A model generated the notes under the pieces. That model was not told where the DNA came from, ran no database searches, and saw nothing but the letters and a program-made list of their open reading frames with translations. Shown here one piece after another: positions 32,445 through 42,084 of a stretch of DNA of 64,000 nucleotides. Numbering within the stretch: the stretch's first letter is position 1; each line of letters opens with the position of its first letter. Source of the stretch: Halorussus ruber (GTDB lineage Archaea; Halobacteriota; Halobacteria; Halobacteriales; Haladaptataceae); NCBI RefSeq assembly GCF_004765785.1, contig NZ_SBIT01000008.1, forward strand, positions 124,001 to 188,000. Reading direction: 5' to 3'. The position numbers were made by a program, and so were the translations under genes.

Positions 32445-35400
32445 ATGAGCCAGCAGACTGAGCAGGTCGAGGATTCGACCGACACCGTCGGTTCGGTCCT
32501 CGATTCGTTCGAGGACTGGTATCACGTCCCCGTGCTCGCCGCCGCGATGGCGTTCATGCTGTGGGTACGGCTCCAGTCGTACGGAAAATTCATCCAGAAC
32601 GGAGAGGTGTTCTTCTCCGGCAACGACGCTTGGTATCACTTCCGGCAAGTACAGTACACCGTGCAGAACTGGCCCGCGACGATGCCCTACGACCCGTGGA
32701 CCTACTTCCCCTACGGGACCAGCGTGGGGCAGTTCGGCACGCTCTACGACCAACTGGTCGCCACCGCCGCGCTAATCGTCGGTCTCGGTAACCCCTCCGA
32801 CCAGACGATTGCGATCACCCTCCTCGTCGCGCCCGCCGTCTTCGGCGCGCTAATCGTCATTCCGACCTACCTCATCGGCAAGCGCCTCGGCGGTCGGCCC
32901 GGCGGCCTCTTCGGCGTCATCGTCTTGGCGCTGTTCCCCGGGACCTTCCTCCGTCGGAGTCTCGTCGGCTTCGCCGACCACAACATCGCCGAGCCGTTCT
33001 TCCAGGGACTGGCCGTCTTCGCCATGATGATTGCGCTGACCGTCGGCGAGCGCGAGAAGCCCGTCTACGAACTGGTCGCCGACCGCGACTTCGCGGCGCT
33101 CCGCCGACCGATGATTTACAGCGCGCTGGCTGGCGTCGCCACCGCCTTCTACCTCTGGACGTGGCCGCCGGGCGTCCTGCTGGTCGGTATCTTCGGCATC
33201 TTCTTCGGCATCAAGCTGACCGCCGACTACGCTCGCGGCGTCAGCCCCGACCACCTCGCGTTCGTCGGCGCGGTCAGCATGACCGTGGCGGGACTGCTCC
33301 TTTTGGTCCCGCTGGGCACGCTCGGCCTGAGTCCGACCAAGTTCTCGCCGCTCCAGCCGCTGCTTGCGTTCGCGGTCGCTGGCGGCTGTGTCTTCATGGC
33401 GTGGCTCGCCCGCGAGTTCGACGCCCGCGACGTGGCGACGGCGCTCTACCCCGCGACGGTCGCTGGCCTCGTGGCCGCGCTCGTCGGCTTCGTCTACGTC
33501 GCGCTCCCGTCGCTCTACCAGCTCGTCAGCAACAACATCGTGCGCGTCGTCGGGTTCAGCACCGGCGCTGAGACCCGGACCATCGGCGAGGCCCAGCCCT
33601 TCCTCTCGCGGGCCCAGCCCCGGTTCGGCATCGAGTGGTACGACGTCATCGTCCAAGAGTACGGCCTGATGCTGTTCACGGCCGTCGTCGGCGCGCTCTG
33701 GCTCGTCTGGCGGACCTACCGCACCGACGACCACCGCGCGGAGTACCTCCTCGTGCTGGTGTGGGCCGCGTTCATCACCGCGGCGGCGTTCACGCAGGTC
33801 CGGTTCAACTACTACCTCGCGGTGCCGATTGCGGTGCTGAACGCGTATCTTGTCAAGCAGATTCTCGGATTCGCGGACCTGACCAGCCGCGAGTCGCTGA
33901 CCGACATCGAGGGCTATCAGGTGGTCGCCATCGTGTTCGTCTTCCTGCTGGTGACCCCCGTCCTCGTCTGGCCCGCCAACCTCGGGTCGTCGGGCTACGC
34001 CTCCATCGACCAGACCAACACCGCGATGCAGGCCGGTCAGACCGCGCCCGGCGCGGTCACCAAGTGGGACGGCTCGCTCGACTGGATGGCCAACAACACG
34101 CCCGCCGAAGGCGACTACGGCGGTGCGAACAACGCGGACCAACTCGACTACTACGGCACCTACCACCAGAGCGACAGCGACTTCGACTACCCCGAAGGGG
34201 CCTACGGCGTGATGTCGTGGTGGGACTACGGCCACTGGATTACGGTCGAGGGCAACCGGATTCCGAACGCCAACCCCTTCCAGGAAGGCGCGAAGACCGC
34301 CGCGAACTACCTCCTCGCGCCGAGCGAACAGCGCGCGAACACCGTCCTCGAGTCGATGAGCAACGACAGCGAGGAGACTCGCTACGTGATGGTCGACTGG
34401 AAAATGGTCGAGCCCTCCTCGAAGTTCTCCGCGCCGACGGTGTTCAACGAGAACGTCTCGGCCGGTGACTTCTACAGTCCCGTCTACCAGCAGAGCCAGC
34501 AGGGACAGGGCCTTCAGGTCGCCTTCCGGATGAAAGACCAGCGCTACTACCAGAGTCAGGTGGCGCGCCTCTACCTCTACCACGGAAGTCGCGTCGAGGC
34601 GAGTCCCATCGTCGTGGACTGGAACGCCCAGACATACGAGACGCCCGACGGACAGACCGCCTCGTACAAGACGGCTCCGCAGGGACCGAACGCCACCATC
34701 GTCCGACGCTTCCAGTCGATGGAACAGGCCGAAGCGTTCGTCGCCAACGACAGCACGTCCCAGATCGGCGGTATCGGTCCCTTCCCCAGCGAACCGGTGA
34801 AGGCGCTGAACCACTACCGCGTCGTCGAGCAGTCCAACGCCTCGGGCACGAGTTCCCGGAGCTACGTCCAGACGCTCCGGAGCGAACTCCGTCTCCTCCA
34901 GCAGGGCGGCATCCAAAACCCGAACGCGCTGTTCCGCACCTCGCCGTCGTGGGTCAAGACCTTCGAGCGCGTCCCCGGCGCGACGGTGACGGGCACCGCC
35001 CCGGCCAACACGACGGTCACGGCGCAGGTCCGGATGTCGCCGTCCGGCCAGAACGGGTCGTTCACCTACACCCAGCAGGCCGAGACCGGTCCGAACGGCC
35101 AGTTCACGATGACCCTGCCCTACTCGACGGAGGGCTACGAGAACTGGGGTCCCGAGCAGGGCTACACGAACGTCAGCGTGCGAGCGCAGGGTCCCTACCA
35201 GTTCTACACGCCCCGGAACTTCGACAACGGGACGCTGAACTTCCACAACGCCACCGCGAACGTCAGCGAGGCACAGGTCATCGGCGAGGCCGACCAGAAC
35301 GTCTCGGTCGAACTGACCCAGCAGTCGATCGACCTCCAGCAGAACCAGAACAACTCGTCTGGCAACCAGACCGCGCCCGGCAACGAGACGGCCTCCGGCA

Positions 35401-35627
35401 ACGAGACCGCACCCAACGGCACGGACTCGGTTGCGAACGGGTCGGACTCGGGCAATCAAAGTAGCAACACGTCGGCGATGACCGCCCCGAGCGCGGCCGC
35501 CGAGTCGGGCACGCAGGTTCGACCGACGCCCGCCGACGCTCTGCCCGACCGCGAGGAGACCGCCCCGGCGCGCGTCGGTCTGGTCAGCGCGTGGGCCGGT
35601 GCGCTCGTGGTTGCTGGGCGGGACTGA
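32445..35627 (+). CDS. aglB: Dolichyl-phosphooligosaccharide protein oligosaccharyltransferase AglB
   Basis: Transfers the glycan from its dolichyl carrier to Asn-X-Ser/Thr on the outer membrane face. The 1060-residue STT3 protein has about 12 membrane segments in its first 510 residues, the first acidic motif FSGNDAWYHFRQVQYT, the catalytic-site AEPF/DHN loop SLVGFADHNIAEPFFQG, the signature MSWWDYGHWITVEGNRIPN (about residues 591-609) and the DK-type VDWKMVEPSSKF. The soluble C-terminus ends in an Asn/Ser/Thr/Gly-rich stretch (repeated GNETA, GSDSGNQSSN) full of sequons, perhaps self-glycosylated. Length matches haloarchaeal AglB. Confidence 0.96.
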   Translation: MSQQTEQVEDSTDTVGSVLDSFEDWYHVPVLAAAMAFMLWVRLQSYGKFIQNGEVFFSGNDAWYHFRQVQYTVQNWPATMPYDPWTYFPYGTSVGQFGTLYDQLVATAALIVGLGNPSDQTIAITLLVAPAVFGALIVIPTYLIGKRLGGRPGGLFGVIVLALFPGTFLRRSLVGFADHNIAEPFFQGLAVFAMMIALTVGEREKPVYELVADRDFAALRRPMIYSALAGVATAFYLWTWPPGVLLVGIFGIFFGIKLTADYARGVSPDHLAFVGAVSMTVAGLLLLVPLGTLGLSPTKFSPLQPLLAFAVAGGCVFMAWLAREFDARDVATALYPATVAGLVAALVGFVYVALPSLYQLVSNNIVRVVGFSTGAETRTIGEAQPFLSRAQPRFGIEWYDVIVQEYGLMLFTAVVGALWLVWRTYRTDDHRAEYLLVLVWAAFITAAAFTQVRFNYYLAVPIAVLNAYLVKQILGFADLTSRESLTDIEGYQVVAIVFVFLLVTPVLVWPANLGSSGYASIDQTNTAMQAGQTAPGAVTKWDGSLDWMANNTPAEGDYGGANNADQLDYYGTYHQSDSDFDYPEGAYGVMSWWDYGHWITVEGNRIPNANPFQEGAKTAANYLLAPSEQRANTVLESMSNDSEETRYVMVDWKMVEPSSKFSAPTVFNENVSAGDFYSPVYQQSQQGQGLQVAFRMKDQRYYQSQVARLYLYHGSRVEASPIVVDWNAQTYETPDGQTASYKTAPQGPNATIVRRFQSMEQAEAFVANDSTSQIGGIGPFPSEPVKALNHYRVVEQSNASGTSSRSYVQTLRSELRLLQQGGIQNPNALFRTSPSWVKTFERVPGATVTGTAPANTTVTAQVRMSPSGQNGSFTYTQQAETGPNGQFTMTLPYSTEGYENWGPEQGYTNVSVRAQGPYQFYTPRNFDNGTLNFHNATANVSEAQVIGEADQNVSVELTQQSIDLQQNQNNSSGNQTAPGNETASGNETAPNGTDSVANGSDSGNQSSNTSAMTAPSAAAESGTQVRPTPADALPDREETAPARVGLVSAWAGALVVAGRD

Positions 35628-35728
35628 AGTAGCGTCGTTTTGGTTTCGAGTCGGTTTTTGAACCGGCCGTTTTTGGCGTGGCTTTCTGTTCGATGGAACC
35701 GAGAGTGTGAGCAGCAGAACAGCCACGA

Positions 35729-35765
35729 TGAACGTTTCTTGAAGCCCCCAGCCGGTGGCGTTAGA
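35729..35765 (+). repeat. Family A truncated copy (5' end only)
   Basis: GAACGTTTCTTGAAGCCCCC followed by AGCCGGTGGCG repeats the 5' end of family A; about 75 bases later the full copy A2 starts with almost the same GAACGTCTCTTGAAGCCCCC. The 3' half is missing. It lies in the 640-base gap after aglB, which otherwise holds A2 and B4. Confidence 0.6.
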
Positions 35766-35806
35766 TTGCAACCGATTCGAGGAGATTCGTAGCCGTGAAC
35801 GTCTCT

Positions 35807-35929
35807 TGAAGCCCCCGGCCGCTGGCGGTCGCTGAGCGACATATCCGACGGACGTAGTTGCGTCGGATAGAGGTCACTCAGCGACTAAACGACGCGCCAG
35901 CGGCTGGCCCCTTCATCCACCCGCGGTGG
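35807..35929 (+). repeat. Family A structured repeat, copy A2
   Basis: Closing stem TGAAG/CTTCA (35807 and 35911), internal C-rich strands, outer stem GGCCGCTGGCG with CGCCAGCGG-CTGGCC, inner stem CGCTGAG...CTCAGCG with a C-A mismatch then GAC/GTC, and an apical TATCCGACG/CGTCGGATA stem with loop GACGTAGTTG. The 3' boundary is CCGCGGTGG. Followed 60 bases later by family B copy B4. Confidence 0.8.
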
Positions 35930-35990
35930 TTTGTTCGGCAGAGCTTTCTGCCGGTTGCTCGGCGGGTATCTGCCCGTGGAAAGTCCCACC

Positions 35991-36110
35991 GAGCGCGGGC
36001 TTCACACCTCCCCAACCTCTTGCGCTTCTCGGTCGTCGCTACGCTCCTCCCTGCGATGCTCATCCCTCGCACGGATTGGCGCGCTCACGAGGAGCGCGCC
36101 AGCGCGCGCC
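35991..36110 (+). repeat. Family B dispersed repeat, copy B4
   Basis: Lacks the AGCTAGCT start but keeps CACCTCCCCAACCTC, CATCCCTCGCACGGATT, the hairpin GGCGCGCTC-ACGAG-GAGCGCGCC and AGCGCGCGCC. Downstream is AT-rich DNA with GTTTAAGAATTAAAAAC (36149-36165), like the stretch after B2 and B6. Abuts the copy A2 region. Confidence 0.75.
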
Positions 36111-36267
36111 GGCCCGAGACCAGACCTCTGAAAAATCAAAACAATCGTTTAAGAATTAAAAACAATGCCTAAACATATTAAAAACATCCTAAAGGGTCGG
36201 ACTAACAGTCGCGCGCGCCTCCGAGAAAGCAAACCGTTTTCCGGCCCGTCGTCGTACCCCACTCCCA

Positions 36268-37230
36268 ATGCGAGAGTGGCTCTCCATCTACCTCAAGGGC
36301 GTGTTCATGGGTGCCGCGGACGCCGTGCCCGGCGTCTCCGGTGGCACCATCGCGCTGATAACCGGTATCTACGAACGCCTCGTCGGGGCCATCGCCGCCT
36401 TCGACCCCCGCGTGCTGCCCGACCTGCCGCAGGCCTACGACCCCGAGGCCCGCGGGCGAATCGCCGCGATGCTCCGCGAGATGGACATCGCGTTCCTGCT
36501 GGTCCTCGGAAGCGGCGTCATCACCGCCGTCATCGCGGTGACCGGACTCCTCGAACACGCGCTGGAGGCCGCCCCAGCAATCGTGTTCGGGTTCTTTGCG
36601 GGCCTCATTCTGGCGTCGGCTATCGTCCTCTGGAGCGAGGTCGGACTCGACACCCCCGGCGAAATCGCGGCCGCACTCGTCGGGTTCGGCCTCGCGTTCG
36701 TCGTCGCGGGCATCTCCTCGGGGTCCGGACTCCCCCACGCGGTGCCCCTGCTGTTCCTCGCCGGGGCGCTCGGCATCAGCGCGATGGTCCTACCCGGCGT
36801 CTCGGGGTCGCTGTTGCTCCTTCTCCTCGGTCAGTACGAGTTCATGGTCGGGGAGCTACAGGGCTTCATCGACGCCCTCCTCGCGGGGACGGTCGGCACC
36901 GCGCTCGACTCGCTGGTCAACATCGTCGCCTTTCTCGCTGGCGCGGCGGTCGGCATCCTCACCTTCGCCCGCGTCGTGGAGTGGGCGCTGTCGAACTACC
37001 ACCAACTCACGCTGACCTTCCTCGTCGCGCTGATGGTCGGCGCGCTCCGCTATCCCGTCCTCAAGATTATCGGCGAGACCGCGGCGTGGACGCCGACTCA
37101 CGCCGCCAACGTCCTCATCGCCGGTCTGGTCGGCGCGTTCGCGGTCCTGCTGGTCGACTACTACACCGACGACTTGGACTACGTCGAGGACGAGCGCGCC
37201 GACCCCGCCCCGGCACCGCGAAACGACTGA
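36268..37230 (+). CDS. DUF368 membrane protein (PopT-like polyprenyl-phosphate translocase)
   Basis: 320-residue integral membrane protein with about eight hydrophobic segments. The family hallmarks are KGVFMGAADAVPGVSGGTIA near the N-terminus and its internal repeat ISAMVLPGVSGSLLLLLLGQ (about residues 170-190). Bacterial DUF368 proteins (PopT) were shown to recycle undecaprenyl phosphate across the membrane. Placed next to aglB, the likely role here is returning dolichyl phosphate to the cytoplasmic face after glycan transfer. This is inference from family and neighbourhood. Its 58-residue acidic tail ends in DERADPAPAPRND-type sequence. Confidence 0.88.
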   Translation: MREWLSIYLKGVFMGAADAVPGVSGGTIALITGIYERLVGAIAAFDPRVLPDLPQAYDPEARGRIAAMLREMDIAFLLVLGSGVITAVIAVTGLLEHALEAAPAIVFGFFAGLILASAIVLWSEVGLDTPGEIAAALVGFGLAFVVAGISSGSGLPHAVPLLFLAGALGISAMVLPGVSGSLLLLLLGQYEFMVGELQGFIDALLAGTVGTALDSLVNIVAFLAGAAVGILTFARVVEWALSNYHQLTLTFLVALMVGALRYPVLKIIGETAAWTPTHAANVLIAGLVGAFAVLLVDYYTDDLDYVEDERADPAPAPRND

Positions 37231-37288
37231 TTCCATCGCTCCGGTTTTCCACCGCTCCGATTTTCCACCGCCCCATTTTCGACGCTCG

Positions 37289-38611
37289 CTACTCCACCAA
37301 CGCCTCGGCCATGACCTCCAGCGGGTGGCGAATCTCGTAGCCCGTGCCGTGTTCCATCTGCATCGCGCAGGTCGGACACTCGGTCATGCCCGTCTCGGCC
37401 TCGGCGTCCTCCATGTGGTCGAACATCTCCGCGCCGATTTCCATCGAGGTGTCGTACTTCTCCGCCTTCCACCCGTAGGTGCCCGAGATGCCCGAACACG
37501 ACTCGCCGACGTCCTCGGCGCTCGCGCCGCCGAGGAGGTCCATCATCTCGACGGCTTGGCCCGCGAGGCCCTGATTCCGGGCGTGGCAGGGCGCGTGGTA
37601 GGCGAAGTCGGCGTCCTCGACCTCCGCCCGTTCGAGTTCGGCCGCCAAGTCCTCGTGGAGTCGCAGGTACTCGACGGCCTCGTAGGTCTGGGCCGCCACG
37701 CTGGCGGTGCCCTCGAAGTCGAACAGTTCGGGGTACTCCTGTCGGAGCGACATCGAACAGGAGGTACAGGAAGCGATGACGTCCGCGCCCTCCTCGATTG
37801 CGGCGGCGAACTCGGAGACGTTGGTCTCGGCCGCGCGGCGAGCGTCGGCGAGCATCCCGTTGGCGAACATCGGCGTGCCCGAACACTTCTGGGGCGGGAC
37901 GAGGACTTCGTAGCCGAAGTACTCGAACAGGCGCACCAAAGACTTGCCGACTTCCGGGGTGTTGTAGTTGGAGTAACAGCCGTGGAAGTAGGCCACGCGC
38001 TTCTCGTCGGATTCGATTTTTGCTCCGCCCCGATTGGTCCACCACTCCCGAAACGTCTCGTCGGCGAACTCCGGGAACTCGCGCTCGCTGGTGATGCCCA
38101 GCAGTTTCTCGTTGACCGACTGGACTACGACGTTGCCCATCAGGAAGTTGGTGAGGCGGGGCACCTTGCTTCCCAACTCGGCGAAGAATCGGTAGTTCGC
38201 CAGAATCCGATTCCGGAGATACTCCTGGGAGAGCTTCTCCATCTGCTCTTGCACGAACTGCCCCCGGGCCGTGTTGTGCATCTGGCTCAGGGGCACGTCG
38301 GAGGGACACGACGAGTCACACCGCATGCAGTTCGAGCAGGACATCACCGAGTCGTCGATATCCCGGTCGTCCTTGCGCTTGAGCCGCCACTGCTCGGGCC
38401 CCTGAAACTTCGGGCCGGGGAACTCGTCGTCCACCTCCGCGACCGGGCACACCGAGTCGCAGGTCGAACACTTGTAGCAGTCGTCGCTCCCCGGCCTGAG
38501 GTCCATCTCCTCGCTCTCGGGGAACACCTGCACGGGTTCGAACTCGTCGCTTTCGACCGTCTCCTCGTTTCTCGCATCGTGGGGGTCGCCCCCGCTCTCT
38601 GCGTCACTCAT
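37289..38611 (-). CDS. glpC: Anaerobic-type glycerol-3-phosphate dehydrogenase subunit C
   Basis: Membrane-associated iron-sulfur/CCG subunit that passes electrons from GlpA to the quinone pool. The 440-residue protein has two 4Fe-4S motifs, CYKCSTCDSVCP and CSNCMRCDSSCP (within the first 100 residues), then two cysteine-rich CCG domains (KCSGTPMFANG and ESCSGISGTYG regions). ATG 38611 is used; a GTG at 38617 would overlap the glpB stop by four bases and is equally plausible. Last gene of glpABC. Confidence 0.93.
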   Translation of the reverse strand: MSDAESGGDPHDARNEETVESDEFEPVQVFPESEEMDLRPGSDDCYKCSTCDSVCPVAEVDDEFPGPKFQGPEQWRLKRKDDRDIDDSVMSCSNCMRCDSSCPSDVPLSQMHNTARGQFVQEQMEKLSQEYLRNRILANYRFFAELGSKVPRLTNFLMGNVVVQSVNEKLLGITSEREFPEFADETFREWWTNRGGAKIESDEKRVAYFHGCYSNYNTPEVGKSLVRLFEYFGYEVLVPPQKCSGTPMFANGMLADARRAAETNVSEFAAAIEEGADVIASCTSCSMSLRQEYPELFDFEGTASVAAQTYEAVEYLRLHEDLAAELERAEVEDADFAYHAPCHARNQGLAGQAVEMMDLLGGASAEDVGESCSGISGTYGWKAEKYDTSMEIGAEMFDHMEDAEAETGMTECPTCAMQMEHGTGYEIRHPLEVMAEALVE

Positions 38612-38613
38612 AG

Positions 38614-39930
38614 TCACTTAGTCACCTCTCGCGCCGCGCTCCGCCCGGCGGCGAGTCCCGTGGCGAGCGAGACGCCGGACCCGGACTTCTCCGCGGCGAA
38701 GTCGCAGCCTCCCAGCACCGCACCGGCCGCGCGCAGGTTGTCGAACTCTACCTCCTCTCCCCGGTCGAGGGGTCGCAGGTCGTCGTCGGCCTTCACGCCG
38801 AATCGCGCGAAGGGGTGGTCGCCGAAGGCCTCGTCGGCGAACCAGTCGTAGCGGTCGCTCGGATGCGGGACGTGGCAGTCGAAAATCGGCTCCTCGACCC
38901 CGTTTCGGTCCGAGTCCACGCCCTTGCCGACCAATCCGCCGGTCGCCAGCACGAACTGGTCGGCGTGGAAGGGGATGGCCGCGCCGTTTCTGTCCACGCG
39001 GACCGCCCCAATCACCCCTGAACCGCTCTCTTCGTCCTCCTCGAAGTCCACCACCGGATTCCCGGTCGTGAACCGGACGCCCGCCTCTCGGCACGCTTTC
39101 CGGAACTTGCCCTCCAGACGCATCCCCGGTAGGCTCGGCGACCCCATCGGGACCTCGAAGACGGCCGCGCCGAGTTCGGTTTCGAGGTCGGCTCGAATCG
39201 CCTCTGTCTCGTGCTGGCCGAGGAGTGCCGGGAAGCCGACGCGCTCGGCGCTCCCGAGGTGGTCCGTGACCGCCTCGGCGAGGGCCTTCCGGGCCGGGAG
39301 CGTCGTGGAGACGGCAGGGCGGTTCCCCCCGACTTCGAGGCGCTCGTTCGCGTCGAGGGCGTCGGCGAGTCGGGTCCGGGCGGCGTCGGCCCGGAAGTCC
39401 CCCGGGAAGGGAACCGTGACGCCCTCGACTTCGAAGGGAACGCCCGCGGCCCGGAGGTGGTCGGCGGCCAGCGGCGCGTCGAAGTCGGTCACGGTCTCGA
39501 AGCCGACCAGCAGGACCTCGCGGTCGTCGCTTGCGACCCCCGCCGCGGCGCTCGCGGGGTATCTGGCGGTCGGCTTGACGGTCCCGCCGTGAGTCGAGAC
39601 GAGCGCGTTTCGGTCGGTGTGGCCGCCCCGATAGCTCTCGCCGACGACCTCGTCGAAGAGAGCGAGGCCCTCGCGGACGCCCGACTCGCCGACGCTCGCT
39701 TGCCGGTAGGGATGGGACTCCGGCAGGTCCGCGATCGCGTCGAAGGGGTCGGCCAGCAGAGTTCCTGCTGAATCGTATCCCAGCACGTCCACCAGTCCGC
39801 TGGCGCTCCGGAGCGTCGAGTCCTTGTGCGAGAGGAGTCGCACGTCGGCACCCTCCCGGGCCGCCGCCAGCGCCGCGGTCATGCCAGCGAGGCCGCCGCC
39901 GACGACGAGGACGTCGTCCTCAATCGCCAT
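38614..39930 (-). CDS. glpB: Glycerol-3-phosphate dehydrogenase subunit B
   Basis: 438-residue flavoprotein subunit of the GlpABC complex, with the FAD dinucleotide motif [17 protein letters not shown] at the N-terminus, [15 protein letters not shown], and [14 protein letters not shown]. The C-terminal [20 protein letters not shown] closes the FAD site. It overlaps glpA by 11 bases and is followed at once by glpC, so the three are translated together. Confidence 0.92.
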   Translation of the reverse strand: MAIEDDVLVVGGGLAGMTAALAAAREGADVRLLSHKDSTLRSASGLVDVLGYDSAGTLLADPFDAIADLPESHPYRQASVGESGVREGLALFDEVVGESYRGGHTDRNALVSTHGGTVKPTARYPASAAAGVASDDREVLLVGFETVTDFDAPLAADHLRAAGVPFEVEGVTVPFPGDFRADAARTRLADALDANERLEVGGNRPAVSTTLPARKALAEAVTDHLGSAERVGFPALLGQHETEAIRADLETELGAAVFEVPMGSPSLPGMRLEGKFRKACREAGVRFTTGNPVVDFEEDEESGSGVIGAVRVDRNGAAIPFHADQFVLATGGLVGKGVDSDRNGVEEPIFDCHVPHPSDRYDWFADEAFGDHPFARFGVKADDDLRPLDRGEEVEFDNLRAAGAVLGGCDFAAEKSGSGVSLATGLAAGRSAAREVTK

Positions 39931-41668
39931 GCCGGGCCTCCTTCGTCTCGCTCGTCTTCGATTCGTCGCCCTTCGACGCTGACGCGCCCGAGTCGAACTC
40001 CTCGAACGAAATCGCGTCCTCGCGGTCGGCCGGGTCGCGGTCCCGGTTCATCGTGGTCGCGTGGAGCGCGTAGTTCAGGGCGGCCTGCGAGAGCTGTTCG
40101 CCCCAGAGGGCGTGGCGCTCGCCCTTCCAGCGCTCCTGAAAAAGCTCGTCCAGCGCCTCGCGGGCCTGCGGTTCGTCGTACTCGGGATGCAACTCGGCGG
40201 CCATCCGGTGACAGCAGAACCCGCCCTGACAGTTGCCCATCGAGGCCCGCGTCCGGATGCGGACCGCGTTCAGGTCGGTGCCCGACTGGTCGATGGCGTC
40301 CTGGACCTCGGCGCGGGTGACGGCCTCGCAGTCGCAGAGGACGGGATTCGGTCCGTCGGTGTCCAGCACGTCGTCGGCCCTGCTCCCGAGCCGCTGGACG
40401 CTCCGCCTGCCGATGGGCGAGCGCAGGCCGAACTCGTCCATGTAGTCGCGCAGGACCGAGAAGTCCTCGCTCCCCGGCAGGGGCACGTCGGCGGTGCGGC
40501 ACTCCGCGGAGACGCCGAGTTTGTCGCAGACGTGGTCCGAGATTTTCTCGGCCATCATCCGGTAGGTCGTGAACTTCCCGCCGACGATGCTGGTGAAGTC
40601 CGCGAGGCCGTCGCGGTCGGCGTGGTCGAGCAGGAAGAAGTCGCGGGTGATGTCGGTGGGGTCGGTAGTCCCCATCTCAGGCGGTTCGTACAGCGGGCGG
40701 ACGCCCCAGAACGACCGGACGGTCCGGGCCTCGTCGAGGATGGGAACCAACCGAGAGAGTTCGTCTATCATCAAATCGACTTCCCACTGCTCCTCGGGGT
40801 AGTCCTCGGGGTCCTCGACCTCCACGTCGGTCGTGCCCAAGATTGCGGTCGTCTCGTGGGGCACCACGATGTCGGCGTCGCCCTTCGGCCGACAGCGATT
40901 GACGACGGTGTCTACCTGTCGGCAGTTCATCACCACCATCGCGCCCTTCGAGGGCCGGACCTCCACGTCCACCCCGGCCATCTCGCCGATTTGCCCGGCC
41001 CACGCGCCTGTGGCGTTGACGACGTGTTCGGCGGTGATTTCCTCCGTCTCGCCGGGTTGGCGATGCTCGCGCTTGCCCGGTCCGGAGGTGTGGCGGACTT
41101 CCAGACCGCGGACGCGGCGGCCCGACTCGGCGGTCCCGCCGTCGTCCACGAGTACGTCCGTGACCTCGGCGTGGGTCTCGATTCGGGCACCGTGTTGCTG
41201 GGCGCTCGCGGCGTTGGCCACGCAGAGCCGGAAGGGGTCGATGGCCCCGTCGGGGACTCGAATCGCGCGCTTCACGTCCTTGGTCAGGTAGGGTTCCTCC
41301 TCGCGGGCCGCTTCGCCGGTCAGCACTTCCGCGGGAATCCCACACTCCCGGCACCCCTCCAACTTCTCCTCGAAGTACTCGTCGGGGTCGCCCTCCAACT
41401 GGACGAACTGCCCGCCGGTCATCTCGACGCAGTGCCCGGCGATGTCCCGGAGGACCCGGTTCTCCTCGATGCACTCCTCGGCGCTGGCCCGGTCGGAGAC
41501 CGCGTAGCGACCCCCGCTGTGGAGCAGGCCGTGCATCCGCCCGGTCGTCCCGTTCGTGAGGTTCCCCTTCTCGACGAGGGTCACGTCCACCCCGCGCATG
41601 GCGAGGTCGCGGGCCACCCCGCACCCGGTCGAACCGCCCCCGACGACGAGGACCTCGGTGTCGGTCAT
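39920..41668 (-). CDS. glpA: Glycerol-3-phosphate dehydrogenase subunit A
   Basis: Catalytic FAD subunit oxidising glycerol 3-phosphate to dihydroxyacetone phosphate. The 582-residue protein has [49 protein letters not shown] and a C-terminal BFD-like [2Fe-2S] region with [11 protein letters not shown] and [13 protein letters not shown]. It begins glpABC and is divergent from glpK across a 416-base gap, the normal haloarchaeal arrangement for glycerol use as a carbon source. Confidence 0.94.
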   Translation of the reverse strand: MTDTEVLVVGGGSTGCGVARDLAMRGVDVTLVEKGNLTNGTTGRMHGLLHSGGRYAVSDRASAEECIEENRVLRDIAGHCVEMTGGQFVQLEGDPDEYFEEKLEGCRECGIPAEVLTGEAAREEEPYLTKDVKRAIRVPDGAIDPFRLCVANAASAQQHGARIETHAEVTDVLVDDGGTAESGRRVRGLEVRHTSGPGKREHRQPGETEEITAEHVVNATGAWAGQIGEMAGVDVEVRPSKGAMVVMNCRQVDTVVNRCRPKGDADIVVPHETTAILGTTDVEVEDPEDYPEEQWEVDLMIDELSRLVPILDEARTVRSFWGVRPLYEPPEMGTTDPTDITRDFFLLDHADRDGLADFTSIVGGKFTTYRMMAEKISDHVCDKLGVSAECRTADVPLPGSEDFSVLRDYMDEFGLRSPIGRRSVQRLGSRADDVLDTDGPNPVLCDCEAVTRAEVQDAIDQSGTDLNAVRIRTRASMGNCQGGFCCHRMAAELHPEYDEPQAREALDELFQERWKGERHALWGEQLSQAALNYALHATTMNRDRDPADREDAISFEEFDSGASASKGDESKTSETKEARHGD

Positions 41669-41759
41669 TCGCTTTGAGGTTAGTTTGGTCGGACTTGAGT
41701 CTACTGCTGTCGGGGATTGCTCTCGTTTAGGGGTGCGTCTCGTTGGTCACAGCCTGCGG

Positions 41760-41830
41760 TCGAGGGAAATAAATATATTTGTTTAATACTTGTATTAATT
41801 ATATGAATAAATTCATTTGTTTCTTTCTAG
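41760..41830. promoter_or_regulatory. AT-rich control region between glpA and glpK
   Basis: 71 bases of nearly pure AT (for example AAATAAATATATTTG and GTATTAATTATATGAATAAA) lie about 100 bases upstream of glpA and 250 upstream of glpK, before repeat B5. Divergent glycerol genes in haloarchaea are regulated by substrate through GlpR, but I cannot point to a defined operator. Confidence 0.4.
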
Positions 41831-41854
41831 TCGGCGGCGGAGGGGAGCCAAAGC

Positions 41855-42019
41855 AAAGTTAGCTCTAGGCTCGAACCGAGGCGTCACCGCAACCGCCCCG
41901 CGACCGCGGGCCACGTCCTCCCCAACCGATTGCGGTCCTCGGCCTCCGTTTCACTCCGGCCTGCGGTCCTCATCCCTCGCGCGACGATGGCGCGACACAG
42001 GGTCGCGCCAGCGCGCGCC
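41855..42019 (+). repeat. Family B dispersed repeat, copy B5
   Basis: Begins AAAGTTAGCTCTAGGC, has CACCGCAACCGCCCCGCGAC, CGTCCTCCCCAACCG, CCTCGCGCGACGAT, the hairpin GGCGCGAC-ACAG-GGTCGCGCC and AGCGCGCGCC. It ends 66 bases before the glpK start codon, so it lies in the likely glpK promoter or leader region. Confidence 0.8.
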
Positions 42020-42084
42020 GACCGCTTTCGCCGGACGAGATTCCGTGGCATATCCTTATCGTGCTGGCACACCCATGAGAGGGC

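Noticed and set aside
32850-35771. 973-codon open frame on the minus strand across aglB
   Set aside because: It is the antisense shadow of aglB. High-GC halophile genes routinely leave long open antisense frames; the plus strand has clear STT3 motifs (WWDYG) and the minus frame has no recognisable domain.
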